Of a DNA stretch of 64,000 nt, positions 17,433 through 25,721 are shown in pieces. Source of the DNA: Streptomyces sp. NBC_01214. GTDB taxonomy: Bacteria > Actinomycetota > Actinomycetes > Streptomycetales > Streptomycetaceae. The stretch is taken from the NCBI RefSeq assembly GCF_026340975.1, contig NZ_JAPEOS010000003.1, positions 2,045,777 through 2,109,776 on the forward strand, in the 5' to 3' direction. Numbering within the stretch: the first letter of the stretch is position 1; each line of letters begins with the position of its first letter. A program made the position numbers and the translations under genes. A model generated the notes under the pieces. The model saw only the letters and a list, made by a program, of their open reading frames with translations. It was not told the origin of the DNA and searched no databases.

Positions 17433-17708
17433 TCAGGTGTGAAGGCGGCTGTTGGGGCCGTCCTGGCCGTCGGCGTTCTCGTCGTTGAACCAGTAGTCCC
17501 CGGCGGCCAGATACCGGAACGAGTGGGCGCCCTCGGAGGGCAGCTCGACCGTAACGGCCCGCTTGCCGTCCTTGCGCGGGGTGAGGGTGTGGACGCCGGG
17601 CTGCCAGTCGTTGAAGTCGCCGACCACGCTGACCGGCCCGGGCGGGATGTCGGCGGGGAGGATGAAGGTGACCTCGGTGCGGTCCTTGCGCAGTGTGCGC
17701 TGCAGCAT
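17433..17708 (-). CDS. Glycogen-binding/isoamylase N-terminal-like domain protein (CBM48-like)
   Basis: 91 residues, a single early-set Ig-like domain of the kind found at the N terminus of branching enzymes and in AMPK beta. Key features: VTFILPADIPPGPVSVVGDF, NDWQPG, then SFRYLAAGDYWFNDENADGQ, the usual WFND--A pattern. ATG 17708 has AGGAG 8 bases upstream. No catalytic domain is attached. It likely binds a polyglucan or serves as a small scaffold; stand-alone copies are common in Streptomyces. Confidence 0.85.
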   Translation of the reverse strand: MLQRTLRKDRTEVTFILPADIPPGPVSVVGDFNDWQPGVHTLTPRKDGKRAVTVELPSEGAHSFRYLAAGDYWFNDENADGQDGPNSRLHT

Positions 17709-17910
17709 GGGTTCGGCTCCTGACGACGCGGGGACGGGGGACTGCGCCCATCCTGGGCACCGGGCCCCCAGCCCGCATTCCGACGCATCCGCACCAGGTC
17801 GCACGATCACCCTCTCGCCACGAACGGTAGTCGAGCTGATGCGAGCGGTGACGCTTCGTGGCAGCGTGGGCCGAGGAATCCACACCCCGCGTAACAAGGG
17901 AGTTGCCGTC

Positions 17911-18126
17911 ATGGGCGGTATGCAGGACAAGCGCCAGGAGCCGGGCAAGGGCCGCGAGGAGCAGCAGCGCCCCCAGCGCCCGCAGCAGCCCGGTCAGGAC
18001 CCGGTCCACCCTGAGCCCGGCACCCCGTCCCGCGGTGGCCAGCGCCCCGACGAGGACAAGCGGCGCCGTCAGGAGGACCTGATCCGCGACGAGCGCGACG
18101 ACCAGCGCGGCGAAGAGACCTTCTGA
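17911..18126 (+). CDS. Small hydrophilic, probably disordered protein
   Basis: 71 residues, almost all Gln, Pro, Arg, Lys, Glu, Asp (RQEPGKGREEQQRPQRPQQP; DEDKRRRQEDLIRDERDDQR). No hydrophobic core, so probably disordered. AAGGGAG lies 9 bases before ATG 17911, and a hairpin follows the stop. Short proteins of this composition occur in many Streptomyces, but no function is known to me. Confidence 0.6.
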   Translation: MGGMQDKRQEPGKGREEQQRPQRPQQPGQDPVHPEPGTPSRGGQRPDEDKRRRQEDLIRDERDDQRGEETF

Positions 18127-18149
18127 GCGAAGCGGTACCCCACGCCCGC

Positions 18150-18192
18150 AGAGCCCCGGCCAGGCGCCCGTAGTCACCCCGGCCGGGGCTCT
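18150..18192 (+). terminator. Hairpin after the hydrophilic small gene
   Basis: AGAGCCCCGGCC (18150-18161) pairs exactly with GGCCGGGGCTCT (18181-18192) 24 bp after the stop codon. No U-tract. Confidence 0.7.
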
Positions 18193-18510
18193 GTCATGCA
18201 GGCGCCCCGCAGGCGGGCAGGCCTGTCCGGCCCCGGCCCGGACAGGCCTGCCCGCATGCGCGGAGCAATCCCGGCCGGCTCGGGTATGGCGCAGCCCCGG
18301 GCAGGAGGTCCCGGGGCCACACTCAGCCGGCCCGCGCCTCGGGCTGCTGAGGAAAGGCCACCATGCCACCGGCTCCCACTGCCCGGTCAGGCGGCACGCC
18401 GTCCGGCGGCCCTCCCGATCGTGACGCACAGGCGTCATACCCGCTGGTAGGGCCCGAATCTGTGACGGCTGTACGTCACGGCCACACCCGCACGCGGCGT
18501 GCTGCGCGGT

Positions 18511-20058
18511 TGTCCTTTGACAGGCGATCTTGACCGATTGACAGGTGAGTTTGACCGCTGGGCTCAAGGAGACAGCTCGCCTGCGGGATCGGTGTCAGCG
18601 GTCCCTGCGAGCATACGGATCATGAAACGATCCGACGATCTCCTGGCAGGGCTGGACGACATCGACTGGGCAGCCCTGGGGCACGCCTACGGCAGCGCCG
18701 AGGACGTGCCTGGTCAGCTCCGGACGGTGTGCGGGCTGGACGAGGAGGCCCGGGAGAGCGCCTTCCGCAGCCTGTTCGGCAACATCTTCCACCAGGGCAC
18801 CAGGTACTCGGCCTCTCCGTACGCCGTGCCGTTCCTCACCCGAATCGCTGTCGCGGGCCCATTCGGCGCCCGGGCCGACGCGCTGCTGCTGCTGACCCGT
18901 CTGGCCATTGATTGGCACGACGAATACGACCTCCCGCTCGGCATCGACACCGCCGCGTGGCGCGCCACAGCCATCAGCCCCGAAGAGAATCTGCGCTGGT
19001 ACGACGAGCAGATCGCCGCCGAGACCGACGAGGAGCGGCTGAAGAACCTATGCGAGGGACGGGCGTACTGTGCGGCGGGGCACCCCGTCGACGCCCGCGA
19101 GGGCGCACTGCGCTCCTATGACGCGGTCCGCGCCCACCTTCCCGTCCTGCTCGAACTGCTCGACGACCAGGACCCGGAGATCCGCACCAAGACCGCCTAC
19201 CTCCTCGGCTGGTTCCCCGAGGAAGCCGACGCCACCCTGCTCCCATTGCTGGCCTGCCTCGACGGCGAGCGGGACCCAGTATGCGTCGCCACGGTCCTCG
19301 TCTCGGTCGGGCTGATCGCCGACCACGACCCGGACGGCCGACTCCGGCACCACCTCGACCACGAGCACAGCTTGCCGCGCTGGGCCGCCGCCACCGCCCT
19401 GACCCGCTTGCTGGTGGCGCACCCGGCCGCCGCGCCCGCCCTGCCGCCGGCGGAGCGCATCACCGCCGAGCTGGCGGCCTTTGGCGCCGGGCCGGCCCCC
19501 GAGACCGCCACCGCCCACCACGCGGGCGACCTGCACAGCTACACCGTCCGTAGCCTGCTGCACCTGATGGGCGCCGCCGAGGACCCGGACGGGGTCCTCC
19601 TGGAGATCGTCCGCGCCCTGCCTCGTATCGAGGAGACCGGAGTCGTGCCCCGCCCGCTGGCTGTCCGCGCCGAGAACCTGTTGGAAGCCCTGTTCGACCC
19701 CGCGGACACCGTAGCGGTGTTCGTCGAGCTCTCCCCTGGGCGCCGGGAGTTGCTGAGGGTCCTGGCCGAGTTGCTGACCGCCGCGGACTTCCAGCCCGTG
19801 CCGTTCGGCTCCGACCTCCACGAGCGGTTCACCCAGTACGGCCTCCCCGGTACCCTCCCCGCCCTACGCGCCTACGTCGGACTGTCCACCGAGAGTGAGG
19901 ACCCGAGCGCTTCCCTTCCCGACCCCTGGGCACCGTTCCGCAACCACTGATCCCACCGCCCCTCACCGAGCGCCGGCCGATGGCCGAGATCGGGTGACAG
20001 AAACCCAGCAGCGGTCAAACTCACCTGGCAAACGATCAAGATCACCTGTCAGAGGACA
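18511..20058. mobile_element. Transposase-free 1548-bp unit with 50-bp inverted repeats and 5-bp target duplication
   Basis: 18511-18560 and 20009-20058 are inverted repeats matching at 45 of 50 positions (TGTCC-TTGACAGG-GATCTTG tips). Each end holds two internal repeats of the form GACAGG-GA-TTGACCG, the multiple-repeat end typical of IS21-family elements. GCGGT flanks both sides (18506-18510, 20059-20063). The only gene inside is a HEAT-repeat protein. Removing the unit and one GCGGT restores a continuous zinc-ribbon frame. Tn3-type ends also give 5-bp duplications, so the family is inferred. Confidence 0.85.
18622..19950 (+). CDS. HEAT-repeat protein carried by a mobile unit
   Basis: 442 residues from ATG 18622; the frame is open further upstream but only through the terminal repeat. 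All-helical, with repeats such as SYDAVRAHLPVLLELLDDQD then PEIRTKTAYLLGW, and LLPLLACLDGERDPVCVATV, typical of HEAT/PBS-lyase scaffolds. No signal peptide or catalytic motif. Such proteins usually bind other proteins or nucleic acid. It is the sole cargo between 50-bp inverted repeats, which is unusual; an immunity or defence role is possible but not shown. Confidence 0.82.
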   Translation: MKRSDDLLAGLDDIDWAALGHAYGSAEDVPGQLRTVCGLDEEARESAFRSLFGNIFHQGTRYSASPYAVPFLTRIAVAGPFGARADALLLLTRLAIDWHDEYDLPLGIDTAAWRATAISPEENLRWYDEQIAAETDEERLKNLCEGRAYCAAGHPVDAREGALRSYDAVRAHLPVLLELLDDQDPEIRTKTAYLLGWFPEEADATLLPLLACLDGERDPVCVATVLVSVGLIADHDPDGRLRHHLDHEHSLPRWAAATALTRLLVAHPAAAPALPPAERITAELAAFGAGPAPETATAHHAGDLHSYTVRSLLHLMGAAEDPDGVLLEIVRALPRIEETGVVPRPLAVRAENLLEALFDPADTVAVFVELSPGRRELLRVLAELLTAADFQPVPFGSDLHERFTQYGLPGTLPALRAYVGLSTESEDPSASLPDPWAPFRNH

Positions 20059-20373
20059 GCGGTCCCGCCAGGCCCTGGATCTGCACCGCCCCGAGCAGTA
20101 CACGACGTCCTGGCGGCGGCCTGCTCCGGCGAAGGTCAGGCGACCGCAGACCGGACAGGTCAGCAGCCGGACCATGCCGGTGTCGCCGCTCCACTCCGCT
20201 TCACCCAGCACCAGCCCGAGCCCCAGCATGCGGCCGGCGGTGCTGCGCTCCCGGTACGTCTGGGCTCGGCAGACGTCGTCGCAGTAGAGGCGCCGGGATG
20301 GGGCGTCCCTGGGCAACCGAGCCCCACAGGAGGCGCAGAAGCGAACGCGGGCTATGTCTCCAGCGTTGCTCAC
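20059..20373 (-). pseudogene. Double zinc-ribbon protein interrupted by the 1548-bp unit
   Basis: GTG start 20373. Two treble-clef/zinc-ribbon motifs: FCASCGARL...YCDDVCRAQTYRER and CPVCGRLTF...YCSGRCRSRAWRDR. At codon RDR the inserted unit begins; the frame then runs through the inverted repeat and stops at 19963. With the unit removed, the left flank (18510-18476) continues in frame as AARRVRVWP-stop, so the native C terminus is known and only about 9 residues are displaced. The altered protein may still fold. Upstream, 20379-20430 holds another repeat like the unit's tip (TGTCCGGTGACAGCGAACCT, minus strand). Confidence 0.78.
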
Positions 20374-20550
20374 CTGTCCCGGCCACCCAACTTCGGTCCA
20401 GGTTCGCTGTCACCGGACAACGGCCGCACGCGGGCGGGCGTTCGGGCACACTGCGGGCATGGCCGATGACGAGAAGGAACGCAGGGCACAGGCCGCACGG
20501 GCCGAGCGCTCGTGACCGCGGCGGTGCAGCCGGCCCCCGGCAGCGCGCGG

Positions 20551-20964
20551 CTAGACCACCCCACCCGCGGCGATGCGGGTCAGAGGGATGGGACCGCCGT
20601 AGACCGCGCTGTAGACGGCACTGGCCAGTTCGCGGGCATCCTGCTCCGTCGTCAGATAGCCCAGATTGAACCAGGTGCCACTGAGGTCCAGTTCGGGCTT
20701 TCCCTGAAACCTCTGGGCTGTGTGGAGGCGCGCGACGGCGTCACGTACAGCCTTTTGTGATTCGAGGGAGATGCGGGCCTCTCCGGTCGCGACATCTTGA
20801 GTCGTGAGGGTGTCGACGTCTACCACCCACAACTTTCTGACGCTGCGAATAGCGGCGTAGGTGAGCCCGTTGTCTCTGGCCTCGTGCCACTCAGGCGGGT
20901 AGAGGCCGTTGGAGGCACTGCCGTTAAGGGCGGGCACGTGTTCGGGGGCGAGGAAGTCGGTCAC
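20551..20964 (-). CDS. Hypothetical protein
   Basis: 137 residues from ATG or near-ATG start at 20964 (MTDFLAPEHVPALNGSASNG). Charged, no membrane segment; contains AAIRSVRKLWVVDVDTLTTQ and LSGTWFNLGYLTTEQDAREL. Codon use supports coding. No family recognised. It is the last gene before the methyltransferase and is read on the same strand, so it may share its transcript. A tiny open frame of 18 codons at 20459-20515 (+) is not counted as a gene. Confidence 0.65.
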   Translation of the reverse strand: MTDFLAPEHVPALNGSASNGLYPPEWHEARDNGLTYAAIRSVRKLWVVDVDTLTTQDVATGEARISLESQKAVRDAVARLHTAQRFQGKPELDLSGTWFNLGYLTTEQDARELASAVYSAVYGGPIPLTRIAAGGVV

Positions 20965-21035
20965 GAGTAGACGCTACTGTCTCCAGCGGCGTTACGACCG
21001 CCATTCTCCTGAGCGAGCGGGGCAACGCCCGTGCA

Positions 21036-21707
21036 TCAGTTCCGGACACCGCGGACCAGCAGGGTGCCGATGTGGTCGGCCTTCGGGGCGTCGAGGATGC
21101 GGGCCTGGACGTCCACGAACCCCGCCTCGCGCAGGAAGTCCTCCCACGTCTCGGGGGTGTAGCTGTAGCGGTAGGTGAACATGGCGGGGCCCGCGAAGCC
21201 GCCCTTGTACATGCCCTGCGGTCCGTAGGCGCCCGGAATGGCCGGGGGCTGAGAGAAGACGAAGACGCCGCCCGGGTTGAGGCTTCCGGCCACGAGAGGG
21301 AAGAGACGTTCGGGGGCGGTGAACCAGGCCGCGCCGAAGATGGAGTACACGGCGTCGAAGGTGCTCTCCCCGCCGGCGAGGTGGGCGAGGATCTCGGAGC
21401 ACACGAAATCGACGCCGAGGGGCCCGTAACGCTCGGTGCTGTTGGCGACGGCGACAGGGGACAGGTCGACCGCGGTGACCTGCACACCCTGCTCGGCGAG
21501 GTAGGCCGCGGCCCGGCCGGTGCCGCTGCCGATCTCCAGGGCGGTCACAGGGTTGCCGAGGATGACCATGCCAGGGTCGGCGGGGTGGTCCTTGTACTAG
21601 GTCCAGCGGAGCACCGGCTCGCCGTTGCTCGGGTCCTTCCACGCGCTCTCGGCGAAGGTGTCCCAGAGGGCCTGCTCGTGCTCGTAGTTGTGCGGGGCGG
21701 TGGTCAT
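21036..21707 (-). pseudogene. SAM-dependent class I methyltransferase with in-frame TAG
   Basis: From ATG 21707 (AAGGA 7 bases upstream) the frame reads HNYEHEQALWDTFAESAWKD, NGEPVLRWT, then TAG at 21597-21599, then YKDHPADPGMVILGNP without a frame change. Gln (CAG) is expected there. Downstream: motif I ALEIGSGTGRAAAYL, motif II VTAVDLSPVAVA, then FDAVYSIFGAAWFTAPERLF and a post-I region. An internal ATG at 21569 could give a 177-residue protein that keeps the SAM pocket but lacks the N-terminal helices. It is the last gene of the aaRS-like operon by order. Substrate unknown. Confidence 0.8.
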
Positions 21708-21816
21708 GGTCATGTCCTTCGGGAACGGGGGAAGGGCCCCGCCGGTCGCGCTGGTGAGGCCCACACCATAGGGCGGTTCGGTCGGTTGGCGGGCGGTTTC
21801 GGCCGCCGGTCAGCCG

Positions 21817-22320
21817 TCAGTGGGAGTCGGGCACCTTCGAGTCGCACGGGGAGCAGTCGGCGCCGTCCTTGGCCCACAGCTCCGTGTCCGGGTTGAACCC
21901 GCAGGAGCGCAGGAAGTCGGCGGTGCGGATGACGAGGCCGTCGCTGCGGCGCTTGATGAAGGGGGCGTGGTGCTTGTACTTGCCGCCGTTGTAGAGGTCG
22001 CAGAACGCGAAGTAGACCGGGGTGTCGAGGATGACCTGGTGCACGCCCTGTCGACGATCTTGCCGACGCCGATGTGGACGTTGGGGTTCTCCATCGACGC
22101 GATCATGTACATCACCGCGTTGCCCAAGATGCCCTCGGCGGTCTCGCGGGTGTCGACCTCGTCGCGGAGCAGCAGGGCGATCTCGCGGTCCCAGATCGAC
22201 ATGCCGTCGTCGAGGATGTTGACGGTGAGGTGCTCGATCTTGTCCTGCCGCGTTCAGCAGTTCCTGCGGTGCGCGCGAGCGGGTGGTGGCCTGGCTCGGG
22301 TTCTCGATCATGACGGTCAT
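21817..22320 (-). pseudogene. Unidentified protein broken by two frameshifts
   Basis: Three minus-strand frames join: MTVMIENPSQATTRSRAPQE (ATG 22320, GAGGAG upstream), then IEHLTVNILDDGMSIWDREI and LGNAVMYMIASMENPNVHIG, then QVILDTPVYFAFCDLYNGGK and DGADCSPCDSKVPDSH. The shifts lie near 22245 and 22050. The product would be about 165 residues, with a C-terminal CxxC. Family not recognised. By order and strand it is the fifth gene of the aaRS-like operon, 185 bp after the ASCH gene. Confidence 0.65.
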
Positions 22321-22504
22321 GCGGTGGTGCTCCTCTCGATCGGTTCGAGTGGTGCAGTGGGTGGCGCCGGGGAGCACGTCCCCAGACATGTCCCCGGCGC
22401 CGTTCCTCTCCGTGCCGACTGCCTGGCCAGGTGCGGAGAGGAAGAGGTGCGCCCGCCCCGGGCGGTGGTGCTGTAGGAGGTGCGGGGCGGGAGTCTGTGG
22501 GGCG

Positions 22505-22843
22505 TCAGATCAGCTTGATCTCGATCGCCAGGGCGCCCAGGGCTTCCTTCTCGGGGCCGTAGATTCCGCGGATGTTGGCGAGCTGCTGCTCACGGCTCGC
22601 GGAGGGGTTGACCTTCTCCGCTCCCTCACCGTCCAGGAGAGCCTCGAAGGACGGGTATTCGGCGACGCGGAGCACTTCGACCTCGCACCGCTCCTCGGTG
22701 TCCTTGATGCGGAACTCGATCCGGTCGCCGGCCTTGAGGTTCTCCAGGTGGGGGTACTTCACCCGGACCTCGATCGTCTTGGTGCCGGAGGCCACCAGCT
22801 CGAAGTACTGGCGGTAGAGGTTGAGGCGGTGGGTGGTGCTCAT
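22505..22843 (-). CDS. ASCH-domain protein
   Basis: 112 residues. ASCH domains are small beta-barrels related to PUA that bind RNA or modified nucleosides; some are amidohydrolases of N4-acetylcytidine. Seen: YFELVASGTKTIEVRVKYP, LKAGDRIEFRIKDTEERCEV, and the closing LGALAIEIKLI. The conserved GxKTxExR and GDxIxF core is present. ATG 22843 overlaps the stop of the aaRS-like gene by 4 bases (ATGA), so the two are translationally coupled and probably act together. Confidence 0.88.
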   Translation of the reverse strand: MSTTHRLNLYRQYFELVASGTKTIEVRVKYPHLENLKAGDRIEFRIKDTEERCEVEVLRVAEYPSFEALLDGEGAEKVNPSASREQQLANIRGIYGPEKEALGALAIEIKLI

Positions 22844-23952
22844 GCGGGGGTACGGCTCCCTGTCGTGGTCGTCATCATGCGGCCGATCTCGGCGGCCGAG
22901 TACGAGCGGAAGAAGTGCCGGGGGTCGGCGAAGAGAACGTCAGACAGCGTCAGCAGCCGCTCGGCGTACTCGGTCAACGAGCCCGGCCAGTTCCGGGTGT
23001 CGAGCATCCACGGCTCCGCACCCTCGGGTAACGTCGCGCGGCCTTCGCGGATCAGGGACTTGGAGAGCTTGGCGCCGGTGTCGGTGACGATCTGCGGGCA
23101 GAACAGCCGGGCCGGGGTCGGTCCCTGCGCGAGGCCGAGGGCCTGGAGGGCGCCGTCGACAAGGTGGGAACCGAAGACCCAGTCACCGCCCTTGACCATG
23201 ACGTGCAGCGTGCTCGGGTCGCCGGCCGCGGAGAGTTCCTTCACCAGGTTCCGGTACAGCGTGGCGAGGTCGAGGTAGGTGCCGACGCTGGGGGTGGTGA
23301 TCCCGCTGTAAGGACCGTGGTGGAGGCAATGTGCGTAGACCTGGGCGCAGTCCTCGCCCTCGATGACGACCCGGGTCCGCTCGGCGTACTTCTCCGCCCA
23401 GCCGCACCCCGGCTCCAGGCAGGGGACGCGGACGTGCGGGACGCCCGTCGAGGGGGCCAGCCACCAGCGGGCCGCGTCCAGCCGGGGCAGGATCCGCAGC
23501 CACGTCCTCCGGTACGTCTCGGTGCGCTGCTGCTCGGAGTAGGTGTTGATCTCGTACCCGATTCCGGTGAGCACGGAGAGAGCCTCGAACAGGGGGCCGT
23601 ACACCTTCTCCACCTGGCCCCGGATCTCGTCCTCGCCGAGGGCCTGGGCGTAGGCGCGCTGGTAGCGGTGGCCGCTGGTCGGGTCCGTCGCGATTTCGTG
23701 CGGGGCGTTGTCGAGTGCGCCGAAGACGATGCTGACGGGAAGGTCGAAGCGGTCGCGGACGCGGGCCGCTGCGGCGAACGTGAGGGACTGGACCAGGGAG
23801 GTTCCGATGTGCGGGGCGCCGTTGATCTGGGTGCCCACGGTAAAGACGACGCGCTGGGGGGCCTGCGCGCGGATGCGCGGGGTGAGGACGTCCTCGGCAT
23901 AGGTCAGTGCGTTGGCGAGGACGGTGTTCGGCGACGCGGGATGGGCGGACAC
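22840..23952 (-). CDS. Stand-alone class I aminoacyl-tRNA-synthetase-like catalytic domain (class I LysRS-like)
   Basis: 370 residues. Rossmann HIGH-type motif INGAPHIGTSLVQSL (PHIGT at 47-51) and a KMSKS-type loop GAKLSKSLIREG near residue 305, with a zinc-binding-like insert between them (CLEPGCGWAEKYAERT, EGEDCAQVYAHCLHHG). The pattern is closest to archaeal-type class I lysyl-tRNA synthetases, but the anticodon-binding domain is absent, so it may aminoacylate something other than a canonical tRNA, or use an aminoacyl-adenylate in small-molecule synthesis. It overlaps the upstream gene by 49 bp and the downstream ASCH gene by 4 bp: a coupled operon. Confidence 0.85.
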   Translation of the reverse strand: MSAHPASPNTVLANALTYAEDVLTPRIRAQAPQRVVFTVGTQINGAPHIGTSLVQSLTFAAAARVRDRFDLPVSIVFGALDNAPHEIATDPTSGHRYQRAYAQALGEDEIRGQVEKVYGPLFEALSVLTGIGYEINTYSEQQRTETYRRTWLRILPRLDAARWWLAPSTGVPHVRVPCLEPGCGWAEKYAERTRVVIEGEDCAQVYAHCLHHGPYSGITTPSVGTYLDLATLYRNLVKELSAAGDPSTLHVMVKGGDWVFGSHLVDGALQALGLAQGPTPARLFCPQIVTDTGAKLSKSLIREGRATLPEGAEPWMLDTRNWPGSLTEYAERLLTLSDVLFADPRHFFRSYSAAEIGRMMTTTTGSRTPA

Positions 23953-24206
23953 GGCTTCTCCCTCGGGGTCGGTGGTCCGTGTGGTGCTGTGCGGGGGTCA
24001 GCGGGCGCGGCCTGGCGGAGGGCCTGGTGGTCGGCGATGACCCATTCGACCCCGCCCCCTTCCGGCCTGATGAAGACCGCCTCGGGGATGACACGGCGGG
24101 TCGCGGGGTCCTCCCACTCGCCGATGAACTGCACGACCCCTTCCCGGTCCCTGGCGGGGTCGAAGATCCGGGCGCCTTCGTACAGCCAGGAGGGGCGCCT
24201 GCTCAC
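23904..24206 (-). CDS. Small protein of the aaRS-like operon
   Basis: 100 residues from GTG 24206, which overlaps the preceding stop (GTGA). The first 70 residues look structured (LYEGARIFDPARDREGVVQF, VIPEAVFIRPEGGGVEWVIA then DHQALRQA), a short beta-rich domain like those found upstream of HD or kinase genes in Streptomyces. The last 30 are Pro/Arg-rich and overlap the start of the aaRS-like gene, so they may not be under strong selection. Function unknown. Confidence 0.7.
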   Translation of the reverse strand: MSRRPSWLYEGARIFDPARDREGVVQFIGEWEDPATRRVIPEAVFIRPEGGGVEWVIADHQALRQAAPADPRTAPHGPPTPREKPCPPIPRRRTPSSPTH

Positions 24207-24421
24207 TGCGTACCGTCCTCGCCGGCGGGAGCGACGCGGGCGTGCAGGGCGCCGAGCTTCTGCCAGCCCCGTTCCGCTCGCGCCATGAGGGCCGAGGAGG
24301 GCTGACCGTACGTCTCGGCGGTGCCGGAGTCGACGGCGAAGGCGTCCCAGGGGATGCGCTCTGTGGGCTGGTCTTCGAGCTGTCGGGCCAGGGGGCGGCG
24401 GGGGAGTTCGGGGCCGGGCAT
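24203..24421 (-). CDS. First small protein of the aaRS-like operon
   Basis: 72 residues from ATG 24421 (GAGAGGAGC 5 bases upstream). Sequence includes LEDQPTERIPWDAFAVDSGT and SSALMARAERGWQKLGALHA, a short helical protein. The stop overlaps the next start by 4 bases. It faces the divergently read HTH regulator; the 200-bp gap between them must hold the operon promoter and probably the regulator's site. Family unknown. Confidence 0.68.
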   Translation of the reverse strand: MPGPELPRRPLARQLEDQPTERIPWDAFAVDSGTAETYGQPSSALMARAERGWQKLGALHARVAPAGEDGTQ

Positions 24422-24625
24422 CGAGCGCTCCTCTCGGAGGCGGTGCAGCGGGACGCAGGGACCGGGGAGGTATGACTGCGCCCCGCTGCCGGGGGGTGCG
24501 GAGTCAACATCGGTCCCATGCAAGGGGCCTGGTCGTTCCCGCGAGATGAACGTACGGTCGCGCTGCGTGCGGTAGGACTGACTGCGGGTACGTGTTACGG
24601 CAGGGGCCGCACCGGGGAGCGCGCG

Positions 24626-25705
24626 ATGGCCACGAGACCAATCACCGGCACGATCGCGGGCTTTGTCCTGCGTACGGCGCGGGAGTCGGTGCTGCTCACT
24701 CAGGCGGGGATGGCCGAGGCCCTGGGCGTGGACCTGGCGTCGGTGCAGGGCTGGGAGTCGGGCCGGCGGCCGATCGCAAATATGAGGGCGGTGGATCTAC
24801 TAGGGCTCCGGCGGCGGCTGGCCGGGCTTGGTGCGGACGCGGCGATCGTCGCCCTGTTGGACGCGGCGATGGATGCGGACCGGATCATCGCGGCCACGCT
24901 CCAGCCTGTCGAGGGGCCGCACCCGCTGGCCGAGTGGGTGCACACTCGGGACACCGCCCACATGCTGGCCTGGGCGCTCACCGGCATCCGGCCGCCGTCC
25001 CTTGCGGGTATCCCGGCCCCGCGCCGAAGGGGGCCAGCAGCGGATTCCCCGCTCCTTGCCTCCCCGGACCGGGCAGCGTTCTTCGAGCGGCTGCGGAACA
25101 CGGCGGAGGCGGCCCCGCGGACCGACGCCCAGGGCGTGCTCCTGCACCGCCAGGCCCTGTACCTGACCTCGTACGACAAGAGCCCCGAGGCGGTGGCCTG
25201 GACCGCTCAGGCCCTGCATGCCCGGCGTGGTCTGCTGGCCCGGCGGGGGTGGACTCCGCAGTGGGCCGAGGCGCGTTCGACGGCTACCGCCCTCGCCCGA
25301 CTCGGGGATCCGGTGCCGCTGCTCGACTTCATCGAGCGGGCGATGGTGGACGACGACGCGGGCGAGGCCGCGAACTTGAACTACTGGGCCTACTGGCTGG
25401 GAGGTACCCCGTTACCGCAGTCCGACGACATGTTCATGCGGGACCGGCAGCTCACGGGCTGGGATCCCGTCACCCTGTTGCGAGGTTTGACGTACGGACT
25501 CCATCACGCCCCCGGGTACGTCGACCTGTACGCCCACACGATGTGGGCCCTGCTGTCGGCCCACCCCTGGCTCCCGCAGGCGTCCGGCCTGCTGGTGCGG
25601 GACCTGGCGGAGCGTACCGAGCGACTGCTGGACGGGGGCGGCATCTCCGAAAGATCCCGGCGTGAACTCACCAGCGTGCATTACGTTCTTCGTGATCGAA
25701 CCTGA
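24626..25705 (+). CDS. XRE-type HTH regulator with long C-terminal domain
   Basis: 359 residues from ATG 24626 (GGGGAG 6 bases upstream). N-terminal HTH_3: LRTARESVLLTQAGMAEALG then VDLASVQGWESGRRPIANMR. The remaining 280 residues are helical, with YDKSPEAVAWTAQALHARRG and RLGDPVPLLDFIERAMVDDD, a TPR-like sensor layout common in Streptomyces regulators that sit beside small metabolic operons. It is divergent from the aaRS-like operon and 16 bp before the HD-domain gene, so it likely controls both. Confidence 0.85.
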   Translation: MATRPITGTIAGFVLRTARESVLLTQAGMAEALGVDLASVQGWESGRRPIANMRAVDLLGLRRRLAGLGADAAIVALLDAAMDADRIIAATLQPVEGPHPLAEWVHTRDTAHMLAWALTGIRPPSLAGIPAPRRRGPAADSPLLASPDRAAFFERLRNTAEAAPRTDAQGVLLHRQALYLTSYDKSPEAVAWTAQALHARRGLLARRGWTPQWAEARSTATALARLGDPVPLLDFIERAMVDDDAGEAANLNYWAYWLGGTPLPQSDDMFMRDRQLTGWDPVTLLRGLTYGLHHAPGYVDLYAHTMWALLSAHPWLPQASGLLVRDLAERTERLLDGGGISERSRRELTSVHYVLRDRT

Positions 25706-25721
25706 AACTGGAGGTCAGCAG

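Noticed and set aside
20459..20515. 18-codon frame MADDEKERRAQAARAERS
   Set aside because: Too short and no downstream continuation in frame; possibly the tip of a lost gene.
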